Shown here: positions 23,008 to 32,911 of the stretch, in pieces
How the letters are laid out: every line of letters begins with the position of its first letter
Numbering within the stretch: the stretch's first letter is position 1
From: Streptomyces sp. AA1529
GTDB lineage: Bacteria > Actinomycetota > Actinomycetes > Streptomycetales > Streptomycetaceae
NCBI RefSeq assembly: GCF_000280905.1
Contig: NZ_ALAP01000048.1
Location: 62,001 to 126,000 of the forward strand
Direction: 5' to 3'
Length of the DNA stretch: 64,000 bases
Position numbers and translations under genes: made by a program
The notes under the pieces: model-generated
Told to the model about the DNA's origin: nothing
Databases searched by the model: none
What the model saw: only the letters and a program-made list of their open reading frames with translations

Positions 23008-23760
23008 ACAACTCTCCGAAGGCTGCTCGCTGTTCGAATCGTGGCGTGCGAGGGGCTGGAATCCACAGCAGGGAGCGGTTTGCCGCTTCCACACCCTGGG
23101 GACTCTCCTCGTTGTCCCAAGGCCGTCCACAACCGCCCCGTCGTGAAGCCGGTTTGCCGAGGTCACTCGGTTGTGGACTTGTGGGCGCACGCTGTCCACA
23201 TGGTGTGGAGGGGGCCGCGGCCCGGCGACGAGGCCAGCAAGTTGTCCACCGGCCGCCCACAGGATGCGGGATCTTATCCCCAGTGATCGGCCTCTTCTCC
23301 ACAGAACTGTCCACTGTTCGGCAACTCAACGCGCCCGCTCACCGGTCCGAGTGAAAGCCGTCACATCCAGGGCGTGGTTTGGGCTGTGGGAAAGCCGGGG
23401 AAAGCTGTGGGCGGAGCTGTGGGGAAACCGCCCCTCCCTGTGGGCGGGGTGTGCAGAACTTTTCGTCGTCCACAGCGAGCCCCGCTTCCTCCACCGGTCC
23501 GCCCACAGGCGCGGTGGACAAAATTTCCCGGCTGAGCTGCGGAAACGTGCTTTTCCACCGTTTCCACAAGCCCTACTACTACGACCACACAGAGAGAGCC
23601 CGGGATTCGCTTCGAAGTGGGGGCTGTGCACAACTCGGCGCCGCGCGCTCCGGACCGCACCGCACCGACTTGACCCGCACCCGCGCCCGCTGTCAGTCGG
23701 GTACGTCAGACTGGTTCCCGGCAAAGCACGAGCAGAGGCAGCAGCAGGAGGCGGCTGAAC

Positions 23761-24891
23761 GTGAAGATCCGGGTTGAACGCGATGTGCTCGCGGAGGCGG
23801 TGGCCTGGACGGCCAAGAGCCTCCCCGCCCGCCCGCCGGTGCCCGTGCTCGCGGGCCTGCTGTTGAAGGCGGACGACGGCACCCTGAGCCTCTCCGGCTT
23901 CGACTACGAGGTCTCGGCGCGGGTCTCGGTCGAGGCGGAGGTCGAGGAGGACGGCACGGTGCTGGTCTCCGGCCGGCTGCTGGCCGACATCTGCCGCGCC
24001 CTGCCCAACCGCCCCGTGGAGATCTCCACAGACGGGGTACGGGCGACCGTGGTCTGCGGCTCGTCGCGGTTCACCCTGCACACACTCCCTGTGGAGGAGT
24101 ACCCGGCACTGCCCGAGATGCCGTCCGCGACCGGCACCGTCCCCGGCGAGGTCTTCGCGGCGGCGGCCCAGCAGGTCGCCATCGCGGCCGGACGGGACGA
24201 CACCCTGCCGGTGCTCACCGGTGTGCGCATCGAGATCGAGGGCGACACCGTCACCCTGGCCTCCACCGACCGGTACCGCTTCGCGGTGCGCGAGTTCCTG
24301 TGGAAGCCCGAGACGCCGGACGCCTCGGCGGTCGCCCTGGTGCCCGCCAAGACGCTGCTGGACACGGCGAAGTCGCTGAACGGGGGCGACAGCGTCACGC
24401 TGGCGCTCTCCGGCTCCGGCTCCGGTGAGGGTCTGATCGGTTTCGAGGGCGCCGGGCGGCGGACGACGACCCGGCTGCTGGAGGGCGATCTGCCCAAGTA
24501 CCGCACGCTCTTCCCCACGGAGTTCAACTCCGTCGCGGTGATCGAGACGGCACCGTTCGTGGAGGCCGTCAAGCGCGTGGCGCTCGTCGCCGAGCGGAAC
24601 ACCCCGGTGCGGCTGAGCTTCGAGCAGGGCGTGCTCACTCTGGAGGCCGGTTCCAGCGACGATGCACAGGCTGTGGAGAGGGTCGACGCCGACCTGGACG
24701 GCGACGACATCTCGATCGCCTTCAACCCGGGCTTCCTGCTGGAGGGGCTGAGCGCCATCGACTCGCCGGTGGCCCAGCTGTCGTTCACGACCTCGACCAA
24801 GCCCGCCCTGCTGAGCGGCCGGCCGGCCAAGGACGCCGAGGCGGACGAGGCGTACAAGTACCTGATCATGCCGGTCCGCCTCTCCGGCTGA
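23761..24891 (+). CDS. dnaN: DNA polymerase III sliding clamp (beta subunit)
   Basis: Ring-shaped processivity clamp, also a docking site for many repair and replication proteins. The 376-residue protein starts MKIRVERDVLAEAVAW and ends KYLIMPVRLSG, the family ends, with three clamp domains of about 120 residues each. The GTG at 23761 follows AGGAGG. It is the first gene to the right of oriC. Confidence 0.96.
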   Translation: MKIRVERDVLAEAVAWTAKSLPARPPVPVLAGLLLKADDGTLSLSGFDYEVSARVSVEAEVEEDGTVLVSGRLLADICRALPNRPVEISTDGVRATVVCGSSRFTLHTLPVEEYPALPEMPSATGTVPGEVFAAAAQQVAIAAGRDDTLPVLTGVRIEIEGDTVTLASTDRYRFAVREFLWKPETPDASAVALVPAKTLLDTAKSLNGGDSVTLALSGSGSGEGLIGFEGAGRRTTTRLLEGDLPKYRTLFPTEFNSVAVIETAPFVEAVKRVALVAERNTPVRLSFEQGVLTLEAGSSDDAQAVERVDADLDGDDISIAFNPGFLLEGLSAIDSPVAQLSFTTSTKPALLSGRPAKDAEADEAYKYLIMPVRLSG

Positions 24892-25191
24892 GCGGACACC
24901 GCCCGAGGCCGCGCCCCGCGGCGGCCGGCGCGCACCGCACCGACGGCCGCACCGACGGCCGGGCCGGCGTCGGGGAGCCGCACGAGGGGCGCCGGTGACC
25001 GACCGTCGGCCCGGCGGTGCCGTGCGGCGGACGCGACCAGGCAGTGTGCGGCCCGGGCCCGGCCTCCGGCGGGCGCACACGGCGGGCGGGCGGTGCGCCC
25101 CGGGGCGTCGTACCGCCGCGCCGAACAGGGGTGCGGCAAGGCGTAGGGTCGAATGCGTACGAAACTGCGGAAACTCAGCTAAGGGGCAGTG
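24892..25191. other. dnaN-gnd intergenic gap
   Basis: A 300-bp GC-rich gap. It has a short inverted repeat GGCCGC/GCGGCC just after dnaN and a duplicated GCACCGACGGCC. I see no convincing promoter, RNA or small gene. Confidence 0.5.
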
Positions 25192-26130
25192 ATGGAGCTC
25201 GGTCTGGTCGGTCTCGGGAAGATGGGCGGGAACATGCGCGAGCGCATCCGCCGCGGGGGCCACACGGTCATCGGGTACGACCGGAATCCGGACATCTCCG
25301 ATGTGGACAGCATCGAGGAGCTGGTGGGCTCGCTCAGCGCACCCCGCGTCGTGTGGGTGATGGTGCCGGCGGGCGCGGCGACCCAGTCGACCGTCGACCA
25401 GCTCGCCGAGCTGCTCTCGCCCGGTGACCTGGTGGTGGACGGCGGCAACTCGCGCTGGACCGACGACGAGAAGCACGCCGAGGAGCTCCGGGCCCGGCGG
25501 ATCGGGTTCGTGGACTGCGGCGTCTCCGGCGGCGTGTGGGGCCTGGAGAACGGCTACGCGCTGATGTACGGCGGCTCCGACGAGGACGTGGCGAAGGTGC
25601 AGCCGGTCTTCGACGCGCTCAAGCCCGCGGGCGAGTTCGGCTCGGTGCACGCGGGGAAGGTCGGTGCGGGCCACTTCGCGAAGATGGTCCACAACGGCAT
25701 CGAGTACGCGATGATGCAGTCCTTCGCGGAGGGCTGGGAGCTGCTGGAGGCCGCGGACTCGGTCACCGACGTGCGCGAGGTCTTCCGCTCCTGGCAGGAG
25801 GGCACCGTCATCCGCTCCTGGCTGCTGGACCTGGCCGTCAAGGCGCTGGACAGCGACGAGCACCTGGACGCGCTGCGTGGCTACGCGGCGGACTCCGGCG
25901 AGGGCCGCTGGACGGTGGAGGCCGCGATCGACAAGGCGGTGCCGCTGCCGGCGATCACCGCGTCGCTGTTCGCGCGGTTCTCCTCCCGGCAGGAGGACTC
26001 CCCGCAGATGAAGATGATCGCCGCGCTGCGCAACCAGTTCGGCGGGCACGCGGTCACGGCCGCGGACAAGGCCGGTGAGAAGGGCGCGGACGCACCGGGT
26101 GCCGACGTCACGCCGCCCGCGGGAGGCTGA
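25192..26130 (+). CDS. gnd: 6-phosphogluconate dehydrogenase (decarboxylating), short form
   Basis: Converts 6-phosphogluconate to ribulose 5-phosphate and CO2. The 312-residue protein is the short bacterial form (about 300 residues against about 470 in the classical enzyme), often NAD-preferring. Visible motifs: dinucleotide-binding GLVGLGKMGGNM, VVDGGNSRW, the substrate-binding CGVSGGVWGLENGY and the catalytic HNGIEYAMMQ. A GTG directly precedes the ATG; I use the ATG, as in related proteins. Its place between dnaN and recF is a streptomycete habit with no known functional meaning. Confidence 0.93.
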   Translation: MELGLVGLGKMGGNMRERIRRGGHTVIGYDRNPDISDVDSIEELVGSLSAPRVVWVMVPAGAATQSTVDQLAELLSPGDLVVDGGNSRWTDDEKHAEELRARRIGFVDCGVSGGVWGLENGYALMYGGSDEDVAKVQPVFDALKPAGEFGSVHAGKVGAGHFAKMVHNGIEYAMMQSFAEGWELLEAADSVTDVREVFRSWQEGTVIRSWLLDLAVKALDSDEHLDALRGYAADSGEGRWTVEAAIDKAVPLPAITASLFARFSSRQEDSPQMKMIAALRNQFGGHAVTAADKAGEKGADAPGADVTPPAGG

Positions 26131-26139
26131 CGCCGGCCG

Positions 26140-27255
26140 ATGCACGTCACGCATCTCTCGCTCGCCGACTTCCGCTCGTACACCCGGGCCGAGGTGCCGC
26201 TGGCCCCGGGTGTGACGGCGTTCCTCGGGCCGAACGGCCAGGGCAAGACGAATCTGGTGGAGGCCGTCGGCTATCTCGCCACGCTGGGCAGCCACCGGGT
26301 CTCGGCGGACGCGCCGCTGGTGCGGCAGGGTGCCGAGCGCGCCGTGGTCCGTGCCGTGGTGCGGCAGGACGAACGCGAGCAGCGGATCGAACTGGAGCTG
26401 AATCCGGGCCGCGCCAACCGGGCGCGGATCAACCGCTCGTCGCAGGTGCGGCCCCGGGATGTGCTGGGCATCCTGCGCACGGTGCTGTTCGCGCCGGAGG
26501 ACCTGACGCTGGTCAAGGGCGACCCGGGCGAGCGCCGCCGCTTCGTGGACGAGCTGGTGACGGCCCGTGCGCCGCGGATGGCGGGGGTGCGGTCGGACTA
26601 CGAGCGGGTGCTCAAGCAGCGCAACAGCCTGCTGAAGTCGGCAGCGATGGCCCGGCGGCACGGCGGACGCGGGGTGGACCTGTCCACGCTGGACGTGTGG
26701 GACCAGCATCTGGCGCGGGTCGGCGCGGAGTTGCTGGCGCAGCGGCTGGATCTGCTGGCGGTGCTGGGGCCGCTGGCCGACAAGGCGTACGAGCGGCTGG
26801 CGCCGGGCGGCGGCCCGGTGGCGCTGGCGTACCGGGGGCCGGTGACGGGCGCGTCCCGGGAGGAGCTGTACGCGGGGCTGGTGGCGGCGCTGGGCGAGGC
26901 GCGCAAGCAGGAGATCGAGCGCGGGGTGACGCTGGTGGGCCCGCACCGTGACGATGTGCTGCTGCGGCTGGGCGAGTTGCCGGCGAAGGGGTACGCCAGT
27001 CACGGGGAGTCCTGGTCGTATGCGCTGGCGCTGCGGCTGGCCGCCTACGAGCTGCTCAAGAGCGAGGGGCATGAGCCGGTGCTGGTGCTGGACGACGTCT
27101 TCGCCGAGCTGGACAGCAGGCGCCGGGCCCGGCTGGCGGAGCTGGTGGCTCCGGCCGAGCAGGTGCTGGTGACCGCGGCCGTGCCGGAGGATGTGCCGGG
27201 CGTGCTGGCGGGCGCCCGGTTCGCGGTGGCCGACGGGGAGGTGGCGCCGCTGTGA
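26140..27255 (+). CDS. recF: DNA replication and repair protein RecF
   Basis: SMC-like ATPase that helps load RecA at gaps. The 371-residue protein has Walker A GPNGQGKTN near residue 31, the signature SHGESWSYALALRLA and Walker B PVLVLDDVFAELDSRR. It starts 9 bases after gnd and overlaps dciA by 4 bases. Confidence 0.95.
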   Translation: MHVTHLSLADFRSYTRAEVPLAPGVTAFLGPNGQGKTNLVEAVGYLATLGSHRVSADAPLVRQGAERAVVRAVVRQDEREQRIELELNPGRANRARINRSSQVRPRDVLGILRTVLFAPEDLTLVKGDPGERRRFVDELVTARAPRMAGVRSDYERVLKQRNSLLKSAAMARRHGGRGVDLSTLDVWDQHLARVGAELLAQRLDLLAVLGPLADKAYERLAPGGGPVALAYRGPVTGASREELYAGLVAALGEARKQEIERGVTLVGPHRDDVLLRLGELPAKGYASHGESWSYALALRLAAYELLKSEGHEPVLVLDDVFAELDSRRRARLAELVAPAEQVLVTAAVPEDVPGVLAGARFAVADGEVAPL

Positions 27256-27845
27256 GCGAGCAGCCGGAGGCGGTGGGCCGGCCCCCCGAGCAGGGCGGTA
27301 TGGGCGGTACGGGTGAACGGAGCGAGCCGGCCGGTGCGCCGCCCGCGCCGAGCGGGGTGGATCTGGCGCGGGTCGCGCTGCGTGCGGCCAAGGAGCAGGC
27401 GCGGGCGCGGGGTGCCGAGGCGCAGCAGCGCCGGCAGGCCCGCCGGGGCGGCGGGCTGCGTTCGGGTGCGCGGCGCGACGGGCGGGATCCGCTGCCGCTG
27501 GGTGCCGCCGTCAGCAGGCTGATCGCGGAGCGCGGCTGGGAGACCCCGGCGGCGGTCGGCGGGGTGATGGGGCGCTGGCCGCAGCTGGTGGGCCAGGAGG
27601 TGGCGCAGCACTGCGAGCCGCAGCGGTACGACGAGGAGGAGCGCACGCTGCTGGTGCGCTGTGACTCGACGGCCTGGGCGACGCAGCTGCGGCTGCTGGC
27701 GCCGCGGCTGGTGGCGCGGCTGAACGAGGACCTCGGCCAGGGCACCGTGCGGATGATCAAGGTGCGGGGTCCGGAGGCCCCGCGCAAGGGGTACGGACCG
27801 CTGCGGGCGCCCGGCAGCAGGGGTCCGGGCGACACGTACGGGTGA
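27252..27845 (+). CDS. dciA: DciA-type replicative helicase loader (DUF721)
   Basis: DciA proteins load the DnaB helicase in bacteria without DnaC or DnaI. The 197-residue protein has a disordered N-terminal half and the DUF721 domain (about 85-170: LGAAVSRLIAERGW, VGRWPQLVGQEVA-like pattern, LLVRCDSTAWATQLRLL). The GTG start overlaps the recF stop (GTGA). Its place beside dnaN, recF and gyrB fits a replication role. Confidence 0.9.
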   Translation: MSEQPEAVGRPPEQGGMGGTGERSEPAGAPPAPSGVDLARVALRAAKEQARARGAEAQQRRQARRGGGLRSGARRDGRDPLPLGAAVSRLIAERGWETPAAVGGVMGRWPQLVGQEVAQHCEPQRYDEEERTLLVRCDSTAWATQLRLLAPRLVARLNEDLGQGTVRMIKVRGPEAPRKGYGPLRAPGSRGPGDTYG

Positions 27846-28131
27846 GCTCGTGAGCGGCCCGGTCGCGGTGTGTGTACGGAGTGGAACAGCCGGATACGGA
27901 TCGAAGCGCTCAGTGCCACTGTGAGGCTCCTGGCCCCCCGGTCCAGATATGGGGAGTCGATGGACGCCAGTTCAGGGCGCCACATGTGGACTCAGGCACC
28001 GGCAAACCCCCATTCACGTTGCGGCCACCGGTACACTGGGGGACTACCGCACCGTTGCGGAACATGTCGAACGACGCAGCCGCTCCGCCTTGCCTTGGAG
28101 ACGGCCTGTGCTGTGCCAGAAAGGGCGCTTC
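27846..28131 (+). promoter_or_regulatory. gyrB upstream region
   Basis: A 286-bp gap that must hold the gyrBA promoter. The best -10 candidate is TACACT near 28033, with no good -35, so the call is weak. gyrase genes of Streptomyces are induced by loss of supercoiling, which could act here. Confidence 0.35.
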
Positions 28132-30213
28132 GTGGCCGATTCCGGCGATCTCAACGAGAACGACAACCCGACTCCGCCGCAGTCCGCGGAGGAACCCCCG
28201 AACCACGGCGAGGGCGCCGGTCCGGACCCCGCGGGCGGCGGCGCTGCCGCGGCGTCGTCCGGCGCCGGGGTGCCGTCGTACGACGCGAGCGCGATCACCG
28301 TCCTGGAGGGGCTGGACGCGGTCCGCAAGCGCCCCGGTATGTACATCGGTTCGACCGGTGAGCGTGGCCTTCATCACCTGGTGTACGAGGTGGTCGACAA
28401 CTCGGTCGACGAGGCGCTCGCCGGGCACGCGGACACCATCGACGTGGCGCTGCTCGCCGACGGCGGGGTGCGCGTGACCGACAACGGGCGCGGCATCCCG
28501 GTGGGCATCATCCCCTCGGAGGGGAAGCCGGCCGTCGAGGTCGTGCTGACGGTGCTGCACGCGGGCGGCAAGTTCGGCGGCGGCGGCTACGCGGTCTCCG
28601 GCGGTCTGCACGGCGTGGGCGTCTCCGTGGTGAACGCGCTGTCCAGCAAGGTCGCCGTGGAGGTCAGTACCGACGGCTACCGCTGGACGCAGGACTACAA
28701 GCTGGGCGCCCCGACGGCTCCGCTGTCGCAGAACGAGGCCACGGACGAGACCGGCACCGTGGTCACCTTCTGGGCCGACGGGGACATCTTCGAGACGACG
28801 GACTACTCCTTCGAGACGCTCTCGCGGCGGTTCCAGGAGATGGCGTTCCTCAACAAGGGGCTGACCATCTCGCTGACGGACGAGCGCGAGGGCCACGTCG
28901 ACGAGGAGGGCCGGCCCAACACGGTCCGGTACCACTACGAGGGCGGTATCGCGGACTTCGTCCGCTACCTGAACTCGCGCAAGGGCGAACTGGTCCACGA
29001 CACGGTGATCTACTTCGAGGCCGAGGACGCGGAGCGGATGCTCTCGGTCGAGATCGCGATGCAGTGGAACAGCCAGTACAGCGAGGGGGTGTACTCCTTC
29101 GCGAACACGATCCACACCCACGAGGGCGGCACCCACGAGGAGGGCTTCCGGGCCGCGCTGACCGGGCTGATCAACCGCTATGCGCGGGACCGCAGGCTGC
29201 TGCGCGAGAAGGACGACAACCTCACCGGCGAGGACATCCGCGAGGGCCTGACCGCGATCATCTCGGTCAAGCTGGGTGAGCCGCAGTTCGAGGGCCAGAC
29301 GAAGACGAAGCTGGGCAACACCGAGGCCAAGACCTTCGTCCAGAAGATCGTCCACGAGTATCTGACCGACTGGCTGGACCGGAACCCCAACGAGGCCGCG
29401 GACATCATCCGCAAGGGCATCCAGGCGGCCACGGCGCGGGTCGCCGCGCGCAAGGCGCGGGACCTGACCCGGCGCAAGGGGCTGCTGGAGACGGCGTCGC
29501 TGCCGGGCAAGCTCTCGGACTGCCAGTCCAACGACCCGGTGAAGTGCGAGATCTTCATCGTGGAGGGCGACTCGGCGGGCGGTTCGGCCAAGTCGGGCCG
29601 GGACCCGGAGTACCAGGCCATCCTGCCGATCCGCGGCAAGATCCTGAACGTGGAGAAGGCGCGGATCGACAAGGTCCTGCAGAACGCCGAGGTGCAGGCG
29701 CTGATCTCGGCGTTCGGCACGGGTGTGCACGAGGACTTCGCCATCGAGAAGCTCCGCTACCACAAGATCATTCTGATGGCGGACGCCGACGTCGACGGCC
29801 AGCACATCAACACGCTGCTGCTGACCCTGCTCTTCCGCTTCATGCGGCCGCTGGTGGAGGCCGGGCACGTCTTCCTGTCCCAGCCGCCGCTCTACAAGAT
29901 CAAGTGGAGTCGGGACGAGTACCAGTACGCGTACTCCGACCCGGAGCGCGACAGCCTCATCCAGCTCGGCCGCGAGCAGGGCAAGCGCATCAAGGACGAC
30001 TCGGTGCAGCGCTTCAAGGGTCTGGGCGAGATGAACGCGGACGAGCTGCGCACCACCACCATGGACATCGAGCACCGCGTCCTGCGCCAGGTGACGCTGG
30101 ACGACGCGGCCGCGGCCGACGACCTGTTCTCCATCCTGATGGGGGAGGACGTCGAAGCCCGCCGCTCGTTCATCCAGCGCAACGCCAAGGACGTCCGCTT
30201 CCTCGACATCTGA
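28132..30213 (+). CDS. gyrB: DNA gyrase subunit B
   Basis: ATPase subunit of gyrase, which introduces negative supercoils. The 693-residue protein starts at GTG 28132 after AAAGGG. The GHKL ATPase domain shows EVVDNSVDEALAG, TDNGRGIPVG and GLHGVGVSVVNALS. The TOPRIM domain has EGDSAGGSAKSGRD and DADVDGQHI, and the C-terminal tail has QRFKGLGEMNADEL. About 45 residues of disordered sequence precede the ATPase domain, as in other streptomycete GyrB. It is followed by gyrA after 67 bases. Confidence 0.96.
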   Translation: MADSGDLNENDNPTPPQSAEEPPNHGEGAGPDPAGGGAAAASSGAGVPSYDASAITVLEGLDAVRKRPGMYIGSTGERGLHHLVYEVVDNSVDEALAGHADTIDVALLADGGVRVTDNGRGIPVGIIPSEGKPAVEVVLTVLHAGGKFGGGGYAVSGGLHGVGVSVVNALSSKVAVEVSTDGYRWTQDYKLGAPTAPLSQNEATDETGTVVTFWADGDIFETTDYSFETLSRRFQEMAFLNKGLTISLTDEREGHVDEEGRPNTVRYHYEGGIADFVRYLNSRKGELVHDTVIYFEAEDAERMLSVEIAMQWNSQYSEGVYSFANTIHTHEGGTHEEGFRAALTGLINRYARDRRLLREKDDNLTGEDIREGLTAIISVKLGEPQFEGQTKTKLGNTEAKTFVQKIVHEYLTDWLDRNPNEAADIIRKGIQAATARVAARKARDLTRRKGLLETASLPGKLSDCQSNDPVKCEIFIVEGDSAGGSAKSGRDPEYQAILPIRGKILNVEKARIDKVLQNAEVQALISAFGTGVHEDFAIEKLRYHKIILMADADVDGQHINTLLLTLLFRFMRPLVEAGHVFLSQPPLYKIKWSRDEYQYAYSDPERDSLIQLGREQGKRIKDDSVQRFKGLGEMNADELRTTTMDIEHRVLRQVTLDDAAAADDLFSILMGEDVEARRSFIQRNAKDVRFLDI

Positions 30214-30280
30214 CGTCGGCCCCTGGCCGCCGCGCCGGGACCCGAAGCGCCGCACACAGACAAGGACTTGATCTTTCACC

Positions 30281-32893
30281 ATGGCCGACGAGACCCCCAC
30301 CACACCCGAGCCGACGCCCGAGAACGCCCCCGCGCCCGACAGCGCGCTGGTGGACACCGAGGCGGGTGCCCGCGTCGAGCCCGTCAGCCTCGAGACGGAG
30401 ATGCAGCGCTCCTACCTCGACTACGCGATGAGCGTGATCGTGAGCCGCGCGCTGCCCGACATCCGGGACGGCCTCAAGCCGGTGCACCGGCGGGTGCTGT
30501 ACGCGATGTACGACGGCGGGTACCGCCCCGAGAAGGGCTACTACAAGTGCGCCCGCGTCGTCGGCGACGTCATGGGCACCTACCACCCGCACGGTGACAC
30601 CTCGATCTACGACGCGCTGGTGCGGCTGGCGCAGCCCTGGTCGATGCGGATGCCGCTGGTCGACTCCAACGGCAACTTCGGCTCGCCGGGCAACGACCCG
30701 GCCGCCGCCATGCGGTACACCGAGTGCAAGATGGCGCCGCTGGCCATGGAGATGCTCCGGGACATCGACGAGGAGACCGTCGACTTCCAGGACAACTACG
30801 ACGGCCGCAACCAGGAGCCGACGGTCCTGCCGGCCCGCTTCCCCAACCTGCTGATCAACGGCTCCGCCGGGATCGCCGTCGGGATGGCCACCAACATTCC
30901 GCCGCACAACCTGCGGGAGGTGGCCGCGGGCGCCCAGTGGTTCCTCGACCATCCCGAGGCCTCCAACGAGGAGCTGCTCGAAGCCCTCATCGAGCGGATC
31001 AAGGGCCCGGACTTCCCCAGCGGCGCCCTGGTGGTGGGCCGCAAGGGGATCGAGGAGGCGTACCGCACCGGGCGCGGCTCGATCACCATGCGGGCCGTGG
31101 TGGAGGTCGAGGAGATCCACGGCCGTCAGTGCCTGGTCGTCACGGAGCTGCCCTACCAGGTCAACCCGGACAACCTCGCGCTGAAGATCGCCGACCTGGT
31201 CAAGGACGGCCGGATCGGCGGGATCGCCGACGTCCGGGACGAGACCTCGTCGCGGACCGGGCAGCGTCTGGTCATCGTCCTGAAGCGGGACGCGGTCGCC
31301 AAGGTCGTCCTCAACAACCTCTACAAGCACACCGATCTGCAGACCAACTTCGGCGCGAACATGCTCGCGCTGGTCGAGGGCGTGCCGCGCACCCTGTCGC
31401 TGGACGCCTTCATCCGGCACTGGGTCGCGCACCAGATCGACGTCATCGTGCGCCGTACCCGCTACCGGCTGCGCAAGGCCGAGGAGCGCGCCCACATCCT
31501 GCGCGGTCTGCTCAAGGCGCTGGACGCGATCGACGAGGTCATCGCCCTGATCCGGCGCAGCCAGACCGTCGACGAGGCCCGCGGGGGCCTGATGGGGCTG
31601 CTGGCCATCGACGAGATCCAGGCCAACGCGATCCTGGAGATGCAGCTCCGCCGGCTGGCCGCGCTGGAGCGGCAGAAGATCACCGCCGAGCACGACGAAC
31701 TCCAGCTCAAGATCGACGAGTACAACGCGATCCTCGCCTCGCCCGAGCGGCAGCGGCAGATCATCGGTCAGGAGATGGGCCAGATCGTCGACAAGTACGG
31801 CGACGACCGGCGCACCAAGCTGATCCCCTTCGAGGGCGACATGTCCATCGAGGACCTGATCGCCGAGGAGGACATCGTCGTCACGATCACCCGTGGCGGC
31901 TACGTCAAGCGCACCAAGACCGACGACTACCGGGCGCAGAAACGCGGCGGGAAGGGGGTGCGCGGGACGAAGCTGAAGGAGGACGACATCGTCGACCACT
32001 TCTTCGTCTCGACCACCCACCACTGGGTGCTGTTCTTCACCAACAAGGGCCGCGTCTACCGGGCCAAGGCGTACGAGCTGCCGGACGCCGGCCGCGAGGC
32101 GCGCGGCCAGCACGTGGCCAATCTGCTGGCCTTCCAGCCCGACGAGCAGATCGCCGAGATCCTCGCCATCCGGGACTACGACGCCACCCCCTACCTGGTG
32201 CTGGCCACCAAGTCGGGGCTGGTCAAGAAGACCCCGCTGAAGGATTACGACTCGCCCCGCTCGGGCGGCGTCATCGCGATCAACCTCCGTGAGATGGCGG
32301 ACGGCCGCGACGACGAACTGATCGGCGCCGAACTGGTCTCGTCCGACGACGATCTGCTGCTGGTGAGCAGGAAGGCGCAGTCGATCCGCTTCACCGCGAC
32401 CGACGAGGCGCTGCGTCCGATGGGCCGGGCCACTTCCGGTGTCAAGGGGATGAGTTTCCGCGAGGACGACGAACTCCTCTCGATGAATGTCGTGCGGGCG
32501 GGTACGTTCGTCTTCACGGCGACCGACGGCGGGTACGCGAAGCGGACGGACGTGGACGACTACCGGGTCCAGGGCCGCGGCGGGCTCGGCATCAAGGCCG
32601 CCAAGATCGTGGAGGACCGGGGATCGCTGGTCGGCGCGCTGGTGGTCGAGGAGACGGACGAGATCCTCGCCATCACGCTCGGCGGCGGGGTGATCCGCAC
32701 GCGGGTCAACGAGGTGAGGGAGACCGGCCGTGACACCATGGGCGTTCAACTGATCAACCTGGGCAAGAAGGACGCGGTGGTCGGCGTCGCACGCAACGCC
32801 GAGGCCGGTCGCGAGGCCGAGGAAGTGGAGGCCGCGGCGGGTACCCCCGACGAGGGGGAGCAGCAGGACGCGCCCGACCCGGATGACGACTAG
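30281..32893 (+). CDS. gyrA: DNA gyrase subunit A
   Basis: Breakage-reunion subunit of gyrase. The 870-residue protein has the catalytic tyrosine in AAMRYTE (Tyr146). The quinolone-determining region is HPHGDTSIYD, with Thr107 where E. coli has Ser83 and Asp111 for Asp87. The C-terminal beta-pinwheel carries the GyrA box as QKRGGKGVRG. The acidic C-terminal tail (about 40 residues) is typical of actinobacteria. Confidence 0.96.
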   Translation: MADETPTTPEPTPENAPAPDSALVDTEAGARVEPVSLETEMQRSYLDYAMSVIVSRALPDIRDGLKPVHRRVLYAMYDGGYRPEKGYYKCARVVGDVMGTYHPHGDTSIYDALVRLAQPWSMRMPLVDSNGNFGSPGNDPAAAMRYTECKMAPLAMEMLRDIDEETVDFQDNYDGRNQEPTVLPARFPNLLINGSAGIAVGMATNIPPHNLREVAAGAQWFLDHPEASNEELLEALIERIKGPDFPSGALVVGRKGIEEAYRTGRGSITMRAVVEVEEIHGRQCLVVTELPYQVNPDNLALKIADLVKDGRIGGIADVRDETSSRTGQRLVIVLKRDAVAKVVLNNLYKHTDLQTNFGANMLALVEGVPRTLSLDAFIRHWVAHQIDVIVRRTRYRLRKAEERAHILRGLLKALDAIDEVIALIRRSQTVDEARGGLMGLLAIDEIQANAILEMQLRRLAALERQKITAEHDELQLKIDEYNAILASPERQRQIIGQEMGQIVDKYGDDRRTKLIPFEGDMSIEDLIAEEDIVVTITRGGYVKRTKTDDYRAQKRGGKGVRGTKLKEDDIVDHFFVSTTHHWVLFFTNKGRVYRAKAYELPDAGREARGQHVANLLAFQPDEQIAEILAIRDYDATPYLVLATKSGLVKKTPLKDYDSPRSGGVIAINLREMADGRDDELIGAELVSSDDDLLLVSRKAQSIRFTATDEALRPMGRATSGVKGMSFREDDELLSMNVVRAGTFVFTATDGGYAKRTDVDDYRVQGRGGLGIKAAKIVEDRGSLVGALVVEETDEILAITLGGGVIRTRVNEVRETGRDTMGVQLINLGKKDAVVGVARNAEAGREAEEVEAAAGTPDEGEQQDAPDPDDD

Positions 32894-32911
32894 GACAACT
32901 AGGAGCAGGGC

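Larger units (their letters stand above)
22605..23760. other. Chromosomal origin of replication oriC
   Basis: The 1.16-kb gap between dnaA and dnaN has no credible gene and is dense in DnaA-box-like 9-mers. Matching TTGTCCACA at 8 of 9: 23003-23011(-), 23192-23200, 23242-23250, 23295-23303, 23466-23474, 23513-23521(-), 23625-23633(-). Matching 7 of 9: 23112-23120, 23123-23131, 23172-23180(-), 23307-23315, 23385-23393(-), 23418-23426(-), 23551-23559, 23560-23568. Several fit the looser Streptomyces consensus (T/C)(T/C)(G/A/C)TCCACA exactly, and none is a perfect TTGTCCACA. The boxes occur on both strands over about 630 bp (23003-23633). The most AT-rich spot is around AAAATTTCCC (23520-23528); a classical AT-rich unwinding element is not obvious. 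Confidence 0.93.

Noticed and set aside
22744..23758. Several 150-200 codon frames inside oriC
   Set aside because: They run through DnaA boxes and the 11-bp array, have no ribosome-binding sites, and the region is the origin.
23326..27072. 1,248-codon open frame on the minus strand across dnaN, gnd and recF
   Set aside because: Antisense shadow of three conserved genes, without recognisable motifs.
30590..30615. GyrA Thr107 as an acquired quinolone-resistance change
   Set aside because: Thr or Ala at this site is natural in many actinobacteria; nothing shows it was acquired.
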